A stretch of DNA of 64,000 nt from Candidatus Poribacteria bacterium. Lineage in GTDB: Bacteria; Poribacteria; WGA-4E; WGA-3G. The stretch covers positions 3,194,856-3,258,855 of the forward strand of contig OY282374.1 of NCBI GenBank assembly GCA_958295815.1, written 5' to 3'. This document shows positions 17,686 to 26,338 of this stretch, in pieces; the first letter of the stretch is position 1; the number at the start of each line of letters is the position of its first letter. The notes under the pieces are model-generated. The model was not told where the DNA came from. It worked only from the letters and a program-made list of their open reading frames with translations, and made no database searches. A program made the translations under genes and the position numbers.

Positions 17686-18507
17686 ATGGCACTGTTGCAA
17701 TGTGGTAATTTAACGCTTGAAGGGAAATCCAGTTCCGCAGTCGCTACTTACATACGGGTGAAAGAGCTTGATCTGGTTTTCGATTTAGGTAGATGTCCAA
17801 TGAATTTCATTGGCGTCAACAACGTTTTTATTTCCCATTTTCACCTCGATCACTACTTTGGCTTACCCATTTATATCAGCCAACGCTGGCTTTCTGGTAT
17901 ACCGCCGGGTAATGTCTATGTTCCATCAAGCGGATCTAAACAGCTCATACAGATCCTTGATAGGATTTCCGCGTTAGATACAGGTCGAAGTTGGGCATAT
18001 AAAATCAATCCAGTCCGAGTCGGAGATGTGATTCCGTTTCGACAGAATCTGGTTGCGCACATTTTGCCCGGCAACCACAGTGTCCCCGCCGTTTCTTACC
18101 TAATTTGTGAGGTACGCAAGAAACTGAAGCAGGAGTTTCGACATCTATCAGGACGTGACATCGCTGAATTAAGACGATCAGGTGTCGAAGTAACGACAGA
18201 GGTGCAACTGCCTTTAGTTGCCTATCTTGGTGATACGCGGAGCATTCCTATTGAGGCACATCCCTTACTCAAACAGTGCAAAGTACTAATCTGTGAATGC
18301 ACGTTTCTCCTACCGGAACATCGGGGACGTGCGAAGCGGACAATGCATTTACACCTTGAGATGTTACCCTCAATGTTAGCCGATGTTGAGAGCGAACACA
18401 TTGTTCTGACCCATTTTTCCCGTCGCTATACACCCGAACTCGTCCGACAAAAAGTGTTTAACTATTTGCCTTCGGAAGAGCGGTCTCGGATCCAACTGTT
18501 TCTTTAA
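17686..18507 (+). CDS. RNase Z-like metallo-beta-lactamase-fold hydrolase
   Basis: A 273-residue MBL-fold protein related to ribonuclease Z, the nuclease that trims tRNA 3-prime ends. The zinc motif HFHLDH is in ISHFHLDHYFGLPIYISQ; further ligands are in GNHSVPAV, YLGDTR (Asp), and LTHFSRRYTPE (His). The length and the C-terminal THFS-RY phrase fit RNase Z, but the exosite arm is not obvious, so another phosphodiesterase role is possible. The 3-prime end overlaps the facing membrane-protein gene by 50 bp. Confidence 0.78.
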   Translation: MALLQCGNLTLEGKSSSAVATYIRVKELDLVFDLGRCPMNFIGVNNVFISHFHLDHYFGLPIYISQRWLSGIPPGNVYVPSSGSKQLIQILDRISALDTGRSWAYKINPVRVGDVIPFRQNLVAHILPGNHSVPAVSYLICEVRKKLKQEFRHLSGRDIAELRRSGVEVTTEVQLPLVAYLGDTRSIPIEAHPLLKQCKVLICECTFLLPEHRGRAKRTMHLHLEMLPSMLADVESEHIVLTHFSRRYTPELVRQKVFNYLPSEERSRIQLFL

Positions 18508-19534
18508 ATCGCTGTTCATATATACCGGCTCGTTCCATATAGAGATGCGTTGTCAAAATCGCCCAGATCGGTGCTAATACGGCGTTTGTCAGTGTGTTTA
18601 CTGCACCCATCGTCGCGATTGCCCAAACAGGGGCATTCTGTAAGGTTATTTGTACCTGACCCCCGACAAAGAGACCGAAGAATCTTCCTGATTGCAGCAC
18701 CTCACGCAGCGGCGCAAACTCGAACGAGACCACAGAAAACAGCAACAGCGTTAAGCCGAGAACCGCCGTGCTAAACACCATTCCCACCAAGATAAGCAAT
18801 AGATACATGCCAAAAAACTGACCCCATCTCCTTCTCACAAGTTCACCGCTCCGGCGAAGGGCAGCAACTGCGGGTAGGTTTTCAATAATAACACACTGAT
18901 TGCAGAGACTCCATTTTACCAGGTAATAGATAGCAACAACACCAGCAATCAGCATAAATAGGATGATCGGTGTAGAGAGACCTGCCGGTAAATCCGGTAT
19001 CAGAAACTCGGTAAATCCAGCTATGATAAGTATGAGAATGATGAAAGGTCCTCCCGTCACAAGTAGCATCAAAATACATGCTCCCAAAATAGATACTACC
19101 TTGCGGCGTGTGTATCGCCATACCTCTCTGGAAGTGACATTTTCCCCACGATGCTGATGTACTATAACCAAAGCGAGCGGACACATCGCTAACCATAGCA
19201 AACCGATGTCACAGGAGGAACCATTGAAACCTACTGTTGAGTGTACACCCGTTGATTTCGAGGAAGACCGAAAAGTCCCTGTTGATCTATCAGAGTCTGA
19301 TGGCCATGCTATAATTCCTGCTGATGTACTAAAAGTCCATTGTGGCTCTGAAATCCATAATTTAGACAACAGAAACAAGGCACTGTAGAGTACAAGACTG
19401 ACAATAATAACGGGTAACATCACACGCCAAAACAGACCGAAATGGTCTCGATACTCGCGAAATATCGTTGGCACCATCCCCTGTCGCCGTGGTGTTACAC
19501 CTATATCCCCTGTGTTCCCAGATACATTTTGCAT
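18458..19534 (-). CDS. Polytopic membrane protein, function unknown
   Basis: A 358-residue protein with about six membrane segments: VMLPVIIVSLVLYSALFLL, IGLLWLAMCPLALVIV, SILGACILMLLVTGGPFIIL, IILFMLIAGVVAIYYLV, FFGMYLLLILVGMVF and a final one near TLTNAVLAPIWAILTTHLYM. The pattern recalls the GDPD-associated or DUF975-like membrane domains, in which a conserved segment before a helix (LRRSGELVRRRW here) recurs, but I cannot name a function. GAGGAA lies nine bases before the ATG and just outside the tandem hairpin repeats at 19553. Confidence 0.7.
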   Translation of the reverse strand: MQNVSGNTGDIGVTPRRQGMVPTIFREYRDHFGLFWRVMLPVIIVSLVLYSALFLLSKLWISEPQWTFSTSAGIIAWPSDSDRSTGTFRSSSKSTGVHSTVGFNGSSCDIGLLWLAMCPLALVIVHQHRGENVTSREVWRYTRRKVVSILGACILMLLVTGGPFIILILIIAGFTEFLIPDLPAGLSTPIILFMLIAGVVAIYYLVKWSLCNQCVIIENLPAVAALRRSGELVRRRWGQFFGMYLLLILVGMVFSTAVLGLTLLLFSVVSFEFAPLREVLQSGRFFGLFVGGQVQITLQNAPVWAIATMGAVNTLTNAVLAPIWAILTTHLYMERAGIYEQRFKETVGSETALPKANS

Positions 19535-19552
19535 GGGTTCGTTCCTCTATCT

Positions 19553-19664
19553 GTTCGTTCGGGTCCCCATGCCCGAGCGCACATATCCATCGCTGTGTTC
19601 GTTCGGGTCCCGTGCCCGCCACACATATCCATCCCTATGTTCGTTCGGGTCCCCGTGCCCGAAT
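19553..19664. repeat. Three-copy tandem hairpin array (42-44 bp period)
   Basis: GTTCGTTCGGGTCCC begins at 19553, 19597 and 19639. Each copy contains an inverted CGGG/CCCG pair around a short loop, and the first two continue with CACATATCCATC. Copies are contiguous with no unique spacers, so it is not a CRISPR. It fills the gap between the LamG gene and the membrane-protein gene and ends about 20 bases before the start codon of the latter. Confidence 0.75.
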
Positions 19665-19716
19665 AATGCGTCTGTCACAACACTTCACATTTTTGGTATC
19701 AAATCAAATGCTATTA

Positions 19717-20514
19717 TTAATCGCGAGAACGTTTGATTTTTCCCCACGTCGTTGTTAGTTTGTTCAACGCTTCAACGGCAAGTCCCTGTTCAGCGAGTTT
19801 GAGGATCTCATCATCGGACAAAGCCCTGTCCCATATCATCACCTCATCAATAATACCCGTGAAATAACGATTGCCACCACAACAGTCAACCCATCCGATA
19901 TTCATTACACCAATCTGTTGTTCAATATGCGGGATGTCATTAACACCTTTGGTCAAGCCATCGGCATCGCTATAGATATAGAGTGTTGCGTGTTTCGGTT
20001 GGATGCTCATTGCAGCGAGTGCCCATTCTTCCTTTGGAATCTCTGGTCCACCATCCCATCGCCATGTCTCAGCGGAATTATTGTTCCAGACGTAATGAAG
20101 AAGGTCGTTATCTCCGAATATCAGTTCCGTAGCAGTTGGCGTACGTGATCCAACGATACCGCCCCAATCGGAGGCTTTCCAACCGTTAATCCATGCGGCA
20201 TAAGTTGCTGTCTCGGTAATAACTTTGTAATCCGGAATGTGGATTTTCTGTGAACCGCCATCCAATTCAACCCCTTTACCAGCGCGTGCTGTCACCCATG
20301 AAGGACCCCCGATGACCTCTCCGTCGTGTTTCCCGACGCTGTCAGTTGCATCGCCATCAAGTGGCCAATAGTTGATGAGTCCCTCCTGTAGGTCGGCAGC
20401 ACTCGGAACGCTAAATAACATAACGAGGCAGAGCAAAATGAGAGCGCAACGGATCATAGATTCAATACAACAGTATTCGGATTGCATTCTGGTTCTAAAT
20501 ATCTTCGTAGACAT
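19717..20514 (-). CDS. Secreted LamG/concanavalin-like domain protein
   Basis: A 265-residue exported protein with one LamG (laminin G-like jelly roll) domain: GLINYWPLDGDATDSVGKHD, GKGVELDGGSQKI, YAAWING, and the end phrase FTGIIDEVMIWDRALSDDEI. GGAGGG seven bases upstream supports the ATG at 20514; the hydrophobic core starts at Met20 (MIRCALILLCLVMLF, cleavage near PSAA), giving a long N-region. It ends in KLTTTWGKIKRSRD, the tail shared with two other LamG proteins at 37-39 kb. Such domains usually bind glycans; no enzyme domain is attached. Confidence 0.85.
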   Translation of the reverse strand: MSTKIFRTRMQSEYCCIESMIRCALILLCLVMLFSVPSAADLQEGLINYWPLDGDATDSVGKHDGEVIGGPSWVTARAGKGVELDGGSQKIHIPDYKVITETATYAAWINGWKASDWGGIVGSRTPTATELIFGDNDLLHYVWNNNSAETWRWDGGPEIPKEEWALAAMSIQPKHATLYIYSDADGLTKGVNDIPHIEQQIGVMNIGWVDCCGGNRYFTGIIDEVMIWDRALSDDEILKLAEQGLAVEALNKLTTTWGKIKRSRD

Positions 20515-20563
20515 ACCAATCCCTCCCTGCGAATGCAGGTTTCAGTTCAATCTCAAAAATTAT

Positions 20564-21439
20564 TTAATCGTCTCCGGTCGAGTCTTCCATCTTTTCAATC
20601 TGTCGCTCTAAATTGCGAAGTTCGTAATCAGACTTATCGTATGGTTGCGAAGCGTTCTCTGCGTACCATTCTTTATACCCGCCGACTCTTCGGGAATGAA
20701 AGTCTTGAAAAATGTGTGGAAATCGTTCAATGAGAATCTCGGCGATCTGAGAGAAAACGAGACGGATCTCTTCTTCAGAGTGTCTTGACGTTCTCAGTGG
20801 AATTAAATGGCGCGCTGTGCGAAGATTCATCGAAAATACGATGCAGGTCGCCACACCAATAGGCGCGATTCTCCTGAAGGCGGAGGTCAACTTTTTCTTG
20901 ATAGCAAAACTCTTTCGTTCATCAATCTCATAAATTTTAGCCAATTTCTCTTGCACGGATTCAAGATATTCGACGGCTTCCTTGATGAGAGCAACGCCTT
21001 CACCAGCCTCATTGTCTTCATCTTTCAGGATTTGTGGGATCCAGAAGTCAATATCCACTAATCGCACAAAACGGAGACTTTCTTGGCTGAAGGCAGTTCC
21101 CACGCGATGTCTGACGAGTTCGTGCGTAAACACGCGTGACACATTGTAAATTAGAAACGAAACCGACGAGTGTTCAAGAACGCTGCCATGCCCTGTATTG
21201 ATGATGTTTCCGATATAGTCTCTCGCATCGTGGCGAGTTCTCGTCACATTTGGATTCAGTCCAGGTTGCCAACTGCGATAACAGGCTTTACCCGCCGCCA
21301 TAACCAGAGATTCTCCATCAGATTCGGTGGCTTGAGGCTCGTATTCGGTTGCCCCAATCGAATCGAGATAAGATTGGAGATGCTCGAAATCCATCTTTGT
21401 CTCGGCGATGAGTTCAACTTGTGGTGTTACTTCTTTCAT
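20564..21439 (-). CDS. thyX: Flavin-dependent thymidylate synthase
   Basis: A 291-residue ThyX, making dTMP from dUMP with methylene-tetrahydrofolate, FAD and NADPH. The signature RHRxxSxxxxS appears as RHRVGTAFSQESLRFV, with Thr in place of the first Ser. TGHGSVLEHSSVSFLIYNVSR and the late NLRTARHLIPLRTSRHSEEE are typical. The C-terminal 40 residues are charged and extend past the catalytic core. The gene follows the TPR lipoprotein with a hairpin between them, so it is probably a separate transcript. Confidence 0.93.
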   Translation of the reverse strand: MKEVTPQVELIAETKMDFEHLQSYLDSIGATEYEPQATESDGESLVMAAGKACYRSWQPGLNPNVTRTRHDARDYIGNIINTGHGSVLEHSSVSFLIYNVSRVFTHELVRHRVGTAFSQESLRFVRLVDIDFWIPQILKDEDNEAGEGVALIKEAVEYLESVQEKLAKIYEIDERKSFAIKKKLTSAFRRIAPIGVATCIVFSMNLRTARHLIPLRTSRHSEEEIRLVFSQIAEILIERFPHIFQDFHSRRVGGYKEWYAENASQPYDKSDYELRNLERQIEKMEDSTGDD

Positions 21440-21576
21440 AGATTGTATTTCTCAGTTTGTACATACAGCAGCGTATCAATTTAGTTGTCTATACGTTTGG
21501 TAAAGCCCCGAAATTTATCCTATAACACGAGTTGGAATACAGAGACACAACTGAATATTTGCCTGTTAAAATGGTA

Positions 21577-21610
21577 TAGGGAAACCAAAGCACAAGCCAT
21601 GGTTTCCCTA
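21577..21610 (-). terminator. 11-bp hairpin behind the TPR lipoprotein gene
   Basis: TAGGGAAACCA and TGGTTTCCCTA pair perfectly around a 12-base loop, 22 bases after the TPR lipoprotein stop on the minus strand. The following bases are only moderately T-rich. Confidence 0.55.
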
Positions 21611-21631
21611 ACAATTCTGAAGTGTCCGAAA

Positions 21632-23032
21632 TTAGCTACCCATACCGGGGTGGGAGCTTGCATCCTGATCGGATGTTCCGGCTTCTTGCTCCTCGTAGAA
21701 CTTGTAGCCATCTGCATCTTGATCCAGTTCATACTGGCGCACAATCTGCTCTGCTTCACGAAGGTAAGGCGTATCTCCCTTTGTGATACTCATATAGGCT
21801 TTGAAACCTTCATAGGCGGCTCCAAATTCCCGAATGGATCGATAGCAGACTGCCTGTTGATAAACGGCTTCATTCCGCCATACGGATTCTGGCGCGTTTT
21901 CAAACAGATTCTGGTAAGATTGAATCGCGCGTTCGTACTCACCATTTTGTTGGTAAAGGGAGCCGACCCGGAACAATGCATCAGCAGCAGCGAATTTCTT
22001 ATGAGATAGATCTCGTGCCAAAGTTTGATACGCATCAATGGCAAGTGGATAGTTACGGAGTTTTTCCCAGTTACCCGCGATCTGTTGGAAATTTTGAACG
22101 ACCTGATCGCTGTAACCCATCACCCACATGTCAGCAGGCGTAATCTTCCGACCGGTCTTTTGGTATTCAACCGCTTTCTTATTGCGGAACTTATCAATTT
22201 CATCTTTCAAGAAACTGATTTCGGTCAAAACTTCCGCTGTCTGCTTCAGGAGCGTTCCAGCTTGTGAAGCTTCGTAAGAATCAGGGAATTTCTCAGCAAC
22301 TGCCACGTATGCAGGCCAGCCACTTTTATAGTTGTGAATCGTGTAAAAATAGATGTTGCCGATCTGGAATTGGGCTTGTGCTGCTTTGGTATGCTCAGGA
22401 AATTCTGCGACCATTCGCTCAAAGTTACGGATGGCTTCGGTGTAATTCTCTAAGCTTTCATAAGCACGCGCGACTTCGTAGAGTGCATTTGCAGCGATGT
22501 TAAAGGTCTCGTCTGTCGGCGAACTATCATAAATAGCTTTATAGTTTTGATATTCAGCACGCTTTGACTTAATGATTTCTCGGTTCTTGCGGATATTTGC
22601 TGTACCACCTTTTGCCTCATTCGCGTAATATCCTGTAGGATCGAGGTCGACAATAGCCTGATAATGTTCAGTGGCTTTATCCCAATCATAGCGACGTTTA
22701 TAGATTTTAGCGATCTGATAATGTGCACGCTGGGCATATTTCCCTTTCGTGTCGCGTGCGATAACCTCTGAATAGAGTGACATCGCTCTATCGTAAAGTT
22801 CCCGCTGCTGTGCACGATTCTTCTCCATTTTTTCAGGATCGTCGTCTTGCACTGATATCCCTTCTGCTTGGTCGAATGCGGTATCTGCGTTCTGCAGTTT
22901 CGCGCCCAGCGGTACAACGCTGATGCCACCCGGTCCGCACCCGATGATCGTCACTGCCAGAAAAGCGAAAGCAAGTACGAGAAGATAGGCTCGATCTATC
23001 CGGAGATCGAAGCCGTATGTGAAACGGTTCAT
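21632..23032 (-). CDS. TPR lipoprotein (BamD/YbgF-like repeats)
   Basis: A 466-residue lipoprotein: a signal peptide ends in the lipobox VTIIGC with Cys32 as the lipid anchor. Tetratricopeptide repeats follow through most of the chain (for example RAHYQIAKIYKRRYDWDKAT, AQFQIGNIYFYTIHNYKSGW, DALFRVGSLYQQNGEYERAI), spaced as in YbgF/BamD scaffolds. It probably binds other envelope proteins; no partner is evident. A consensus promoter (23123-23150) precedes it. Confidence 0.85.
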   Translation of the reverse strand: MNRFTYGFDLRIDRAYLLVLAFAFLAVTIIGCGPGGISVVPLGAKLQNADTAFDQAEGISVQDDDPEKMEKNRAQQRELYDRAMSLYSEVIARDTKGKYAQRAHYQIAKIYKRRYDWDKATEHYQAIVDLDPTGYYANEAKGGTANIRKNREIIKSKRAEYQNYKAIYDSSPTDETFNIAANALYEVARAYESLENYTEAIRNFERMVAEFPEHTKAAQAQFQIGNIYFYTIHNYKSGWPAYVAVAEKFPDSYEASQAGTLLKQTAEVLTEISFLKDEIDKFRNKKAVEYQKTGRKITPADMWVMGYSDQVVQNFQQIAGNWEKLRNYPLAIDAYQTLARDLSHKKFAAADALFRVGSLYQQNGEYERAIQSYQNLFENAPESVWRNEAVYQQAVCYRSIREFGAAYEGFKAYMSITKGDTPYLREAEQIVRQYELDQDADGYKFYEEQEAGTSDQDASSHPGMGS

Positions 23033-23122
23033 GGTGAGTCCTCCTTAGGAAAATAGAAATATACCGGCGTATTTCAGCCAGAGAAGTCCAAATTGGCCGG
23101 CATTCCGTTCGTCATTCCCAAC

Positions 23123-23150
23123 ATTATACCAAATTTGCAAAAATTGTCAA
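23123..23150 (-). promoter_or_regulatory. Sigma-70 promoter for the TPR lipoprotein gene
   Basis: On the minus strand TTGACA, 16 bases, TATAAT, about 90 bases before the start codon. Both boxes are perfect consensus. The rest of the 23033-23392 gap is AT-rich and holds no gene I can support. Confidence 0.8.
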
Positions 23151-23392
23151 TACTTTTTTAATTTTTTTGTTAGAACTCTTTAAATCCCGTGAATCCTGAT
23201 TCAGACAATGAACATTGCATGCCACCAACCAATAATTGAATCTCCACAAGAACACACGAAAAACTTGACAAACATCTGCAGATATGTAAGAATTGCACTT
23301 GCGTAAAAAGATTTGTACGCCAATCTCGGTATTTCGGTATTATTGTCAATAAAGTTTGAAATATAAAGGTTAAACGTAGCAAGGAGAAAAAA

Positions 23393-24295
23393 ATGGCGAA
23401 CGCAGACTACAAAATTGGCGTTGTCGGTGTAGGAAGAATGGGCGCGAACATCGCCCGACATCTCAATGACGAAGGGTTTGATGTCGTTGCTGTGTACGAT
23501 GTCGCAAGCGAACGCGCACAAGAACTCGCAACAGAAATCGGAGCAACTGCCTCCGAAGAACTCGCGAAGGTTACAGCACTCGCAGACTATATCATCACCG
23601 TAGTTACAGACGACGCTGCGATGCGAACAATTTTCTCAGAAGATGCGGATGACAGTCTACTTCAAGGCGCATCCGGAAAAGTCTTCATTAACTGTGCAAC
23701 GATTAGTCCACAAGTCCACGTGGACATTGAACAACTCGCAGCGAAGCACGGTGCAGAGAGTCTTGAAGGGTGTATGGCGAGCAGTATTACACAGGCACGG
23801 GAAGGGACACTCTACCTCATGTGCGGTGGTAAAAAGGCAACGTTCGACAAGGCACTTCCTATTCTCGATTCAATGAGTGTTTCCCTCCGTTATATCGGTG
23901 AAGCCGGTCAGGCAGCGCAGGTCAAGGCACTCGTCAACATGGTGATGAACATCAACACCGCTGGGCTTGCTGAAGGGCTCGGATTAGGTGCAGCACTTGG
24001 ATTGGATCTGGCGATGTTACAGGAAGTGTTTTCACAAACTGGGGCGAACTCCCGCGTCTTGGAGACGGATGGAGAGGACATGGAGGCACGGGATCATGAG
24101 TGTTATTTTTCCGCTGCGCATGCATCTAAAGATTCAGGGATCGCACTTGACTTGGCAAATGCTGAAGGCATCTCTCTTCCACTCGCGCAAGCCACAAAGG
24201 CGCAATACGACCAGATGATTGAACTCGGATTAGGCGATTTGGATAAGTCCGGTGTTGCCGAACTTACCTTCCCTGGACGAGGAGGGAATAACTAA
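23393..24295 (+). CDS. 3-hydroxyisobutyrate dehydrogenase-family oxidoreductase
   Basis: A 300-residue NAD(P)-dependent beta-hydroxyacid dehydrogenase. The Rossmann motif is GVVGVGRMGANIARHL; the substrate loop reads EGCMASSITQAREGTLYLMCGG; the catalytic Lys is in AAQVKALVNMVMNINTAGL. Length and order match HIBADH, tartronate semialdehyde reductase and related enzymes; which acid it reduces is not decided by sequence. AAGGAG lies eight bases before the ATG. It opens a run of seven plus-strand genes, three bases ahead of the nucleotidyltransferase. Confidence 0.88.
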   Translation: MANADYKIGVVGVGRMGANIARHLNDEGFDVVAVYDVASERAQELATEIGATASEELAKVTALADYIITVVTDDAAMRTIFSEDADDSLLQGASGKVFINCATISPQVHVDIEQLAAKHGAESLEGCMASSITQAREGTLYLMCGGKKATFDKALPILDSMSVSLRYIGEAGQAAQVKALVNMVMNINTAGLAEGLGLGAALGLDLAMLQEVFSQTGANSRVLETDGEDMEARDHECYFSAAHASKDSGIALDLANAEGISLPLAQATKAQYDQMIELGLGDLDKSGVAELTFPGRGGNN

Positions 24296-24298
24296 GTC

Positions 24299-25027
24299 AT
24301 GCTTAAAGGCGTAATTCTTGCAGGTGGGTTGGGGACACGTTTGGATCCACTTACCAAAGTTACCAGTAAACACCTCCTGCCCGTTGGCAATGAGCCGATG
24401 GTGTTTCATAGTGTTAAACAACTCACGACAGCAGGTATTACGGATATTCTTATCGTGACAAACCCGCAATACGTCGGAGACTTTGTGAGCGCCTTGGGAA
24501 GTGGCAAAGATTTCGGGTGTGAACTTACCTATCGGGTGCAGGAAGAGGCAAAAGGCATTGCCCACGCTCTCGCGTTGGCAGAAGGTTTTGCCAACGGCGG
24601 TAGAGTGGCTGTCTTATTGGGGGACAATATCTTTGAAACCTCAATTCAGCAAGCAGCCGATGACTTCCATGCCCAACAGAAGGGCGCACGCGTGTTGCTC
24701 AAACAGGTGTCAGACCCTGAACGTTACGGTGTGGCTGTCTTGAACGGTAATGATCGTATCATTGCGATTGAGGAGAAACCGGAGCAACCCAAAAGTGATT
24801 ACGCCGTGGTAGGTGCCTATTTTTACGACGCATCCGTATTTGACGTCATCCGAACAGTTGAACCCTCAGCACGTGGAGAATATGAGATAACTGCTGTCAA
24901 CAATGCCTATATACAGCGTGGGGAACTTGAGTACAGTTTTGTGCGCGGAAAGTGGGTTGATGCAGGAACCTTTGACTCACTTACCGAAGCGCATCAGATC
25001 CTTTTGAATGCCGTAGATTGGCACTAA
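24299..25027 (+). CDS. Sugar-1-phosphate nucleotidyltransferase (RmlA-like)
   Basis: A 242-residue nucleotidyltransferase that would activate a sugar phosphate to an NDP-sugar. The signature is GVILAGGLGTRLDPLTKVTSKHLLPVG, with the catalytic Lys in the SKHLLPVG stretch; LLGDNIFE carries the metal Asp, and AIEEKPEQPKSDYAVVGAYFYD the sugar site. It is shorter than full RmlA (about 290) and lacks the C-terminal extension, like the short RfbA-type proteins. It sits between a dehydrogenase and a glycosyltransferase, which suggests a sugar or polysaccharide pathway. Confidence 0.88.
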   Translation: MLKGVILAGGLGTRLDPLTKVTSKHLLPVGNEPMVFHSVKQLTTAGITDILIVTNPQYVGDFVSALGSGKDFGCELTYRVQEEAKGIAHALALAEGFANGGRVAVLLGDNIFETSIQQAADDFHAQQKGARVLLKQVSDPERYGVAVLNGNDRIIAIEEKPEQPKSDYAVVGAYFYDASVFDVIRTVEPSARGEYEITAVNNAYIQRGELEYSFVRGKWVDAGTFDSLTEAHQILLNAVDWH

Positions 25028-25095
25028 CGAACGCACAGGAGTCCATTCTCCGCTGCCAATATCTCCAAGGAAAGCCCCATACTATAGAGAGGCGT

Positions 25096-26328
25096 ATGGA
25101 CGAAAAACCGACTCTATCCATCGTGGTCCCGGTTTACAATGAAGAAGAAAACGTTCGACTGTTGTTTGAGAAAATCCAAGCAGTATGTGAAACGATCGGT
25201 GAACCTTATGAGGTGTTATTTGTAGACGATGGGAGCCGCGATGGGACCTTCGCGGTGCTTTCAGAACTGAGCAAACAGTTTCCCGAATTGGTCGTCATTC
25301 AATTCCAAAAGAATGCGGGGCAAACGGCGGCGATGGCGGCAGGTTTTGAGTTTGCGCGCGGACAACAGATCGTCAGCATGGATGGCGATTTGCAAAATGA
25401 TCCCTCCGATGTGCCTCAGCTGCTTCAGAAACTTGACGAAGGTTATGACCTTGTGTGTGGATGGCGAAAAGAGCGACAGGATAAATTCTTGACGCGACGC
25501 GTCCCATCCATTGTTGCTAATTGGATAATCGGTAGGGTAACAGGGGTGCCTATCCACGACAACGGATGTTCACTGAAAGCCTATCGCGCCTCGGTTATTA
25601 AACAGGTGCCGCTCTATGGAGAAATGCACCGGTTCATTCCCGCGATGTCTACCGTGGCGGGTGCGCGTATCGCTGAAATCGTCGTCACACATCATCCACG
25701 GCGTTTCGGTGAAAGCAAGTATGGACTCGGCAGAGTATGGCGTGTGGCGTTAGATATTGTGGCGTTCAAGCTCATCATCTCCGTCTTCGCACCACTTCCC
25801 GATACACAGAAACCTTCACTATGGCAACGGCTATCAAATGTCCTTTTTAGACCGAAACAGAGGGTGTTTCAGGCATCCGCATTGCTCAGTCTCCCATTCT
25901 TTGTTTTAGGACGTATTTTATTTGGGAACACCAACATTACGGCATTCAGTTGTTTCGGTTTAGCAATAGCCTTGCTCGTACTTGGATGGATAACGGAAGG
26001 TAGAGTTCAACAGGCGAAACAGGAACTGCCGGAGTTAGGTAAACTCGCACGCTTCTTTATTTTTCGATACAAGCGAAGACCCATTCGATTTTTCGGCCCC
26101 CTTGGTACTCTGTTGATTGTACTCGGCAGTATCCTCTCAGTTCCTCCTATCCGTTCTCTTTTCCTAAATGTGTTGAACGTCGTGGAGATCCTGAATCTGA
26201 GTCCTATTTTCATTGCGATCGGAATTCTGGTGTTCTGTTTCGGTCTGTTCGGCGAACTCATCGCGTTTGCTAATGCCAAACGCGTGAAAGACTACACGGT
26301 TGAAACGTTTCTAAATACAAATGGGTAG
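25096..26328 (+). CDS. Membrane-bound family 2 glycosyltransferase (polyprenyl-phosphate type)
   Basis: A 410-residue enzyme of the DPM1/ArnC/GtrB type. TLSIVVPVYNEEENVRLLFE starts the GT2 domain, FVDDGSRDGTF and SMDGDLQNDP (DxD-like) bind the nucleotide sugar, and RRFGESKYGLGR is the typical QxxRW-like loop. The second half has four hydrophobic segments (LPFFVLGRILF, CFGLAIALLVLGWI, PLGTLLIVLGSIL, FIAIGILVFCFGLFGELIAF). I chose ATG 25096, which has GAGAGG four bases upstream; the longer frame from 25018 overlaps the preceding gene and lacks homology. It likely moves a sugar to undecaprenyl phosphate. Confidence 0.88.
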   Translation: MDEKPTLSIVVPVYNEEENVRLLFEKIQAVCETIGEPYEVLFVDDGSRDGTFAVLSELSKQFPELVVIQFQKNAGQTAAMAAGFEFARGQQIVSMDGDLQNDPSDVPQLLQKLDEGYDLVCGWRKERQDKFLTRRVPSIVANWIIGRVTGVPIHDNGCSLKAYRASVIKQVPLYGEMHRFIPAMSTVAGARIAEIVVTHHPRRFGESKYGLGRVWRVALDIVAFKLIISVFAPLPDTQKPSLWQRLSNVLFRPKQRVFQASALLSLPFFVLGRILFGNTNITAFSCFGLAIALLVLGWITEGRVQQAKQELPELGKLARFFIFRYKRRPIRFFGPLGTLLIVLGSILSVPPIRSLFLNVLNVVEILNLSPIFIAIGILVFCFGLFGELIAFANAKRVKDYTVETFLNTNG

Positions 26329-26338
26329 GTGAGATACA

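Noticed and set aside
19553..19664. CRISPR array
   Set aside because: The units are contiguous with no unique spacers and no cas genes are nearby.
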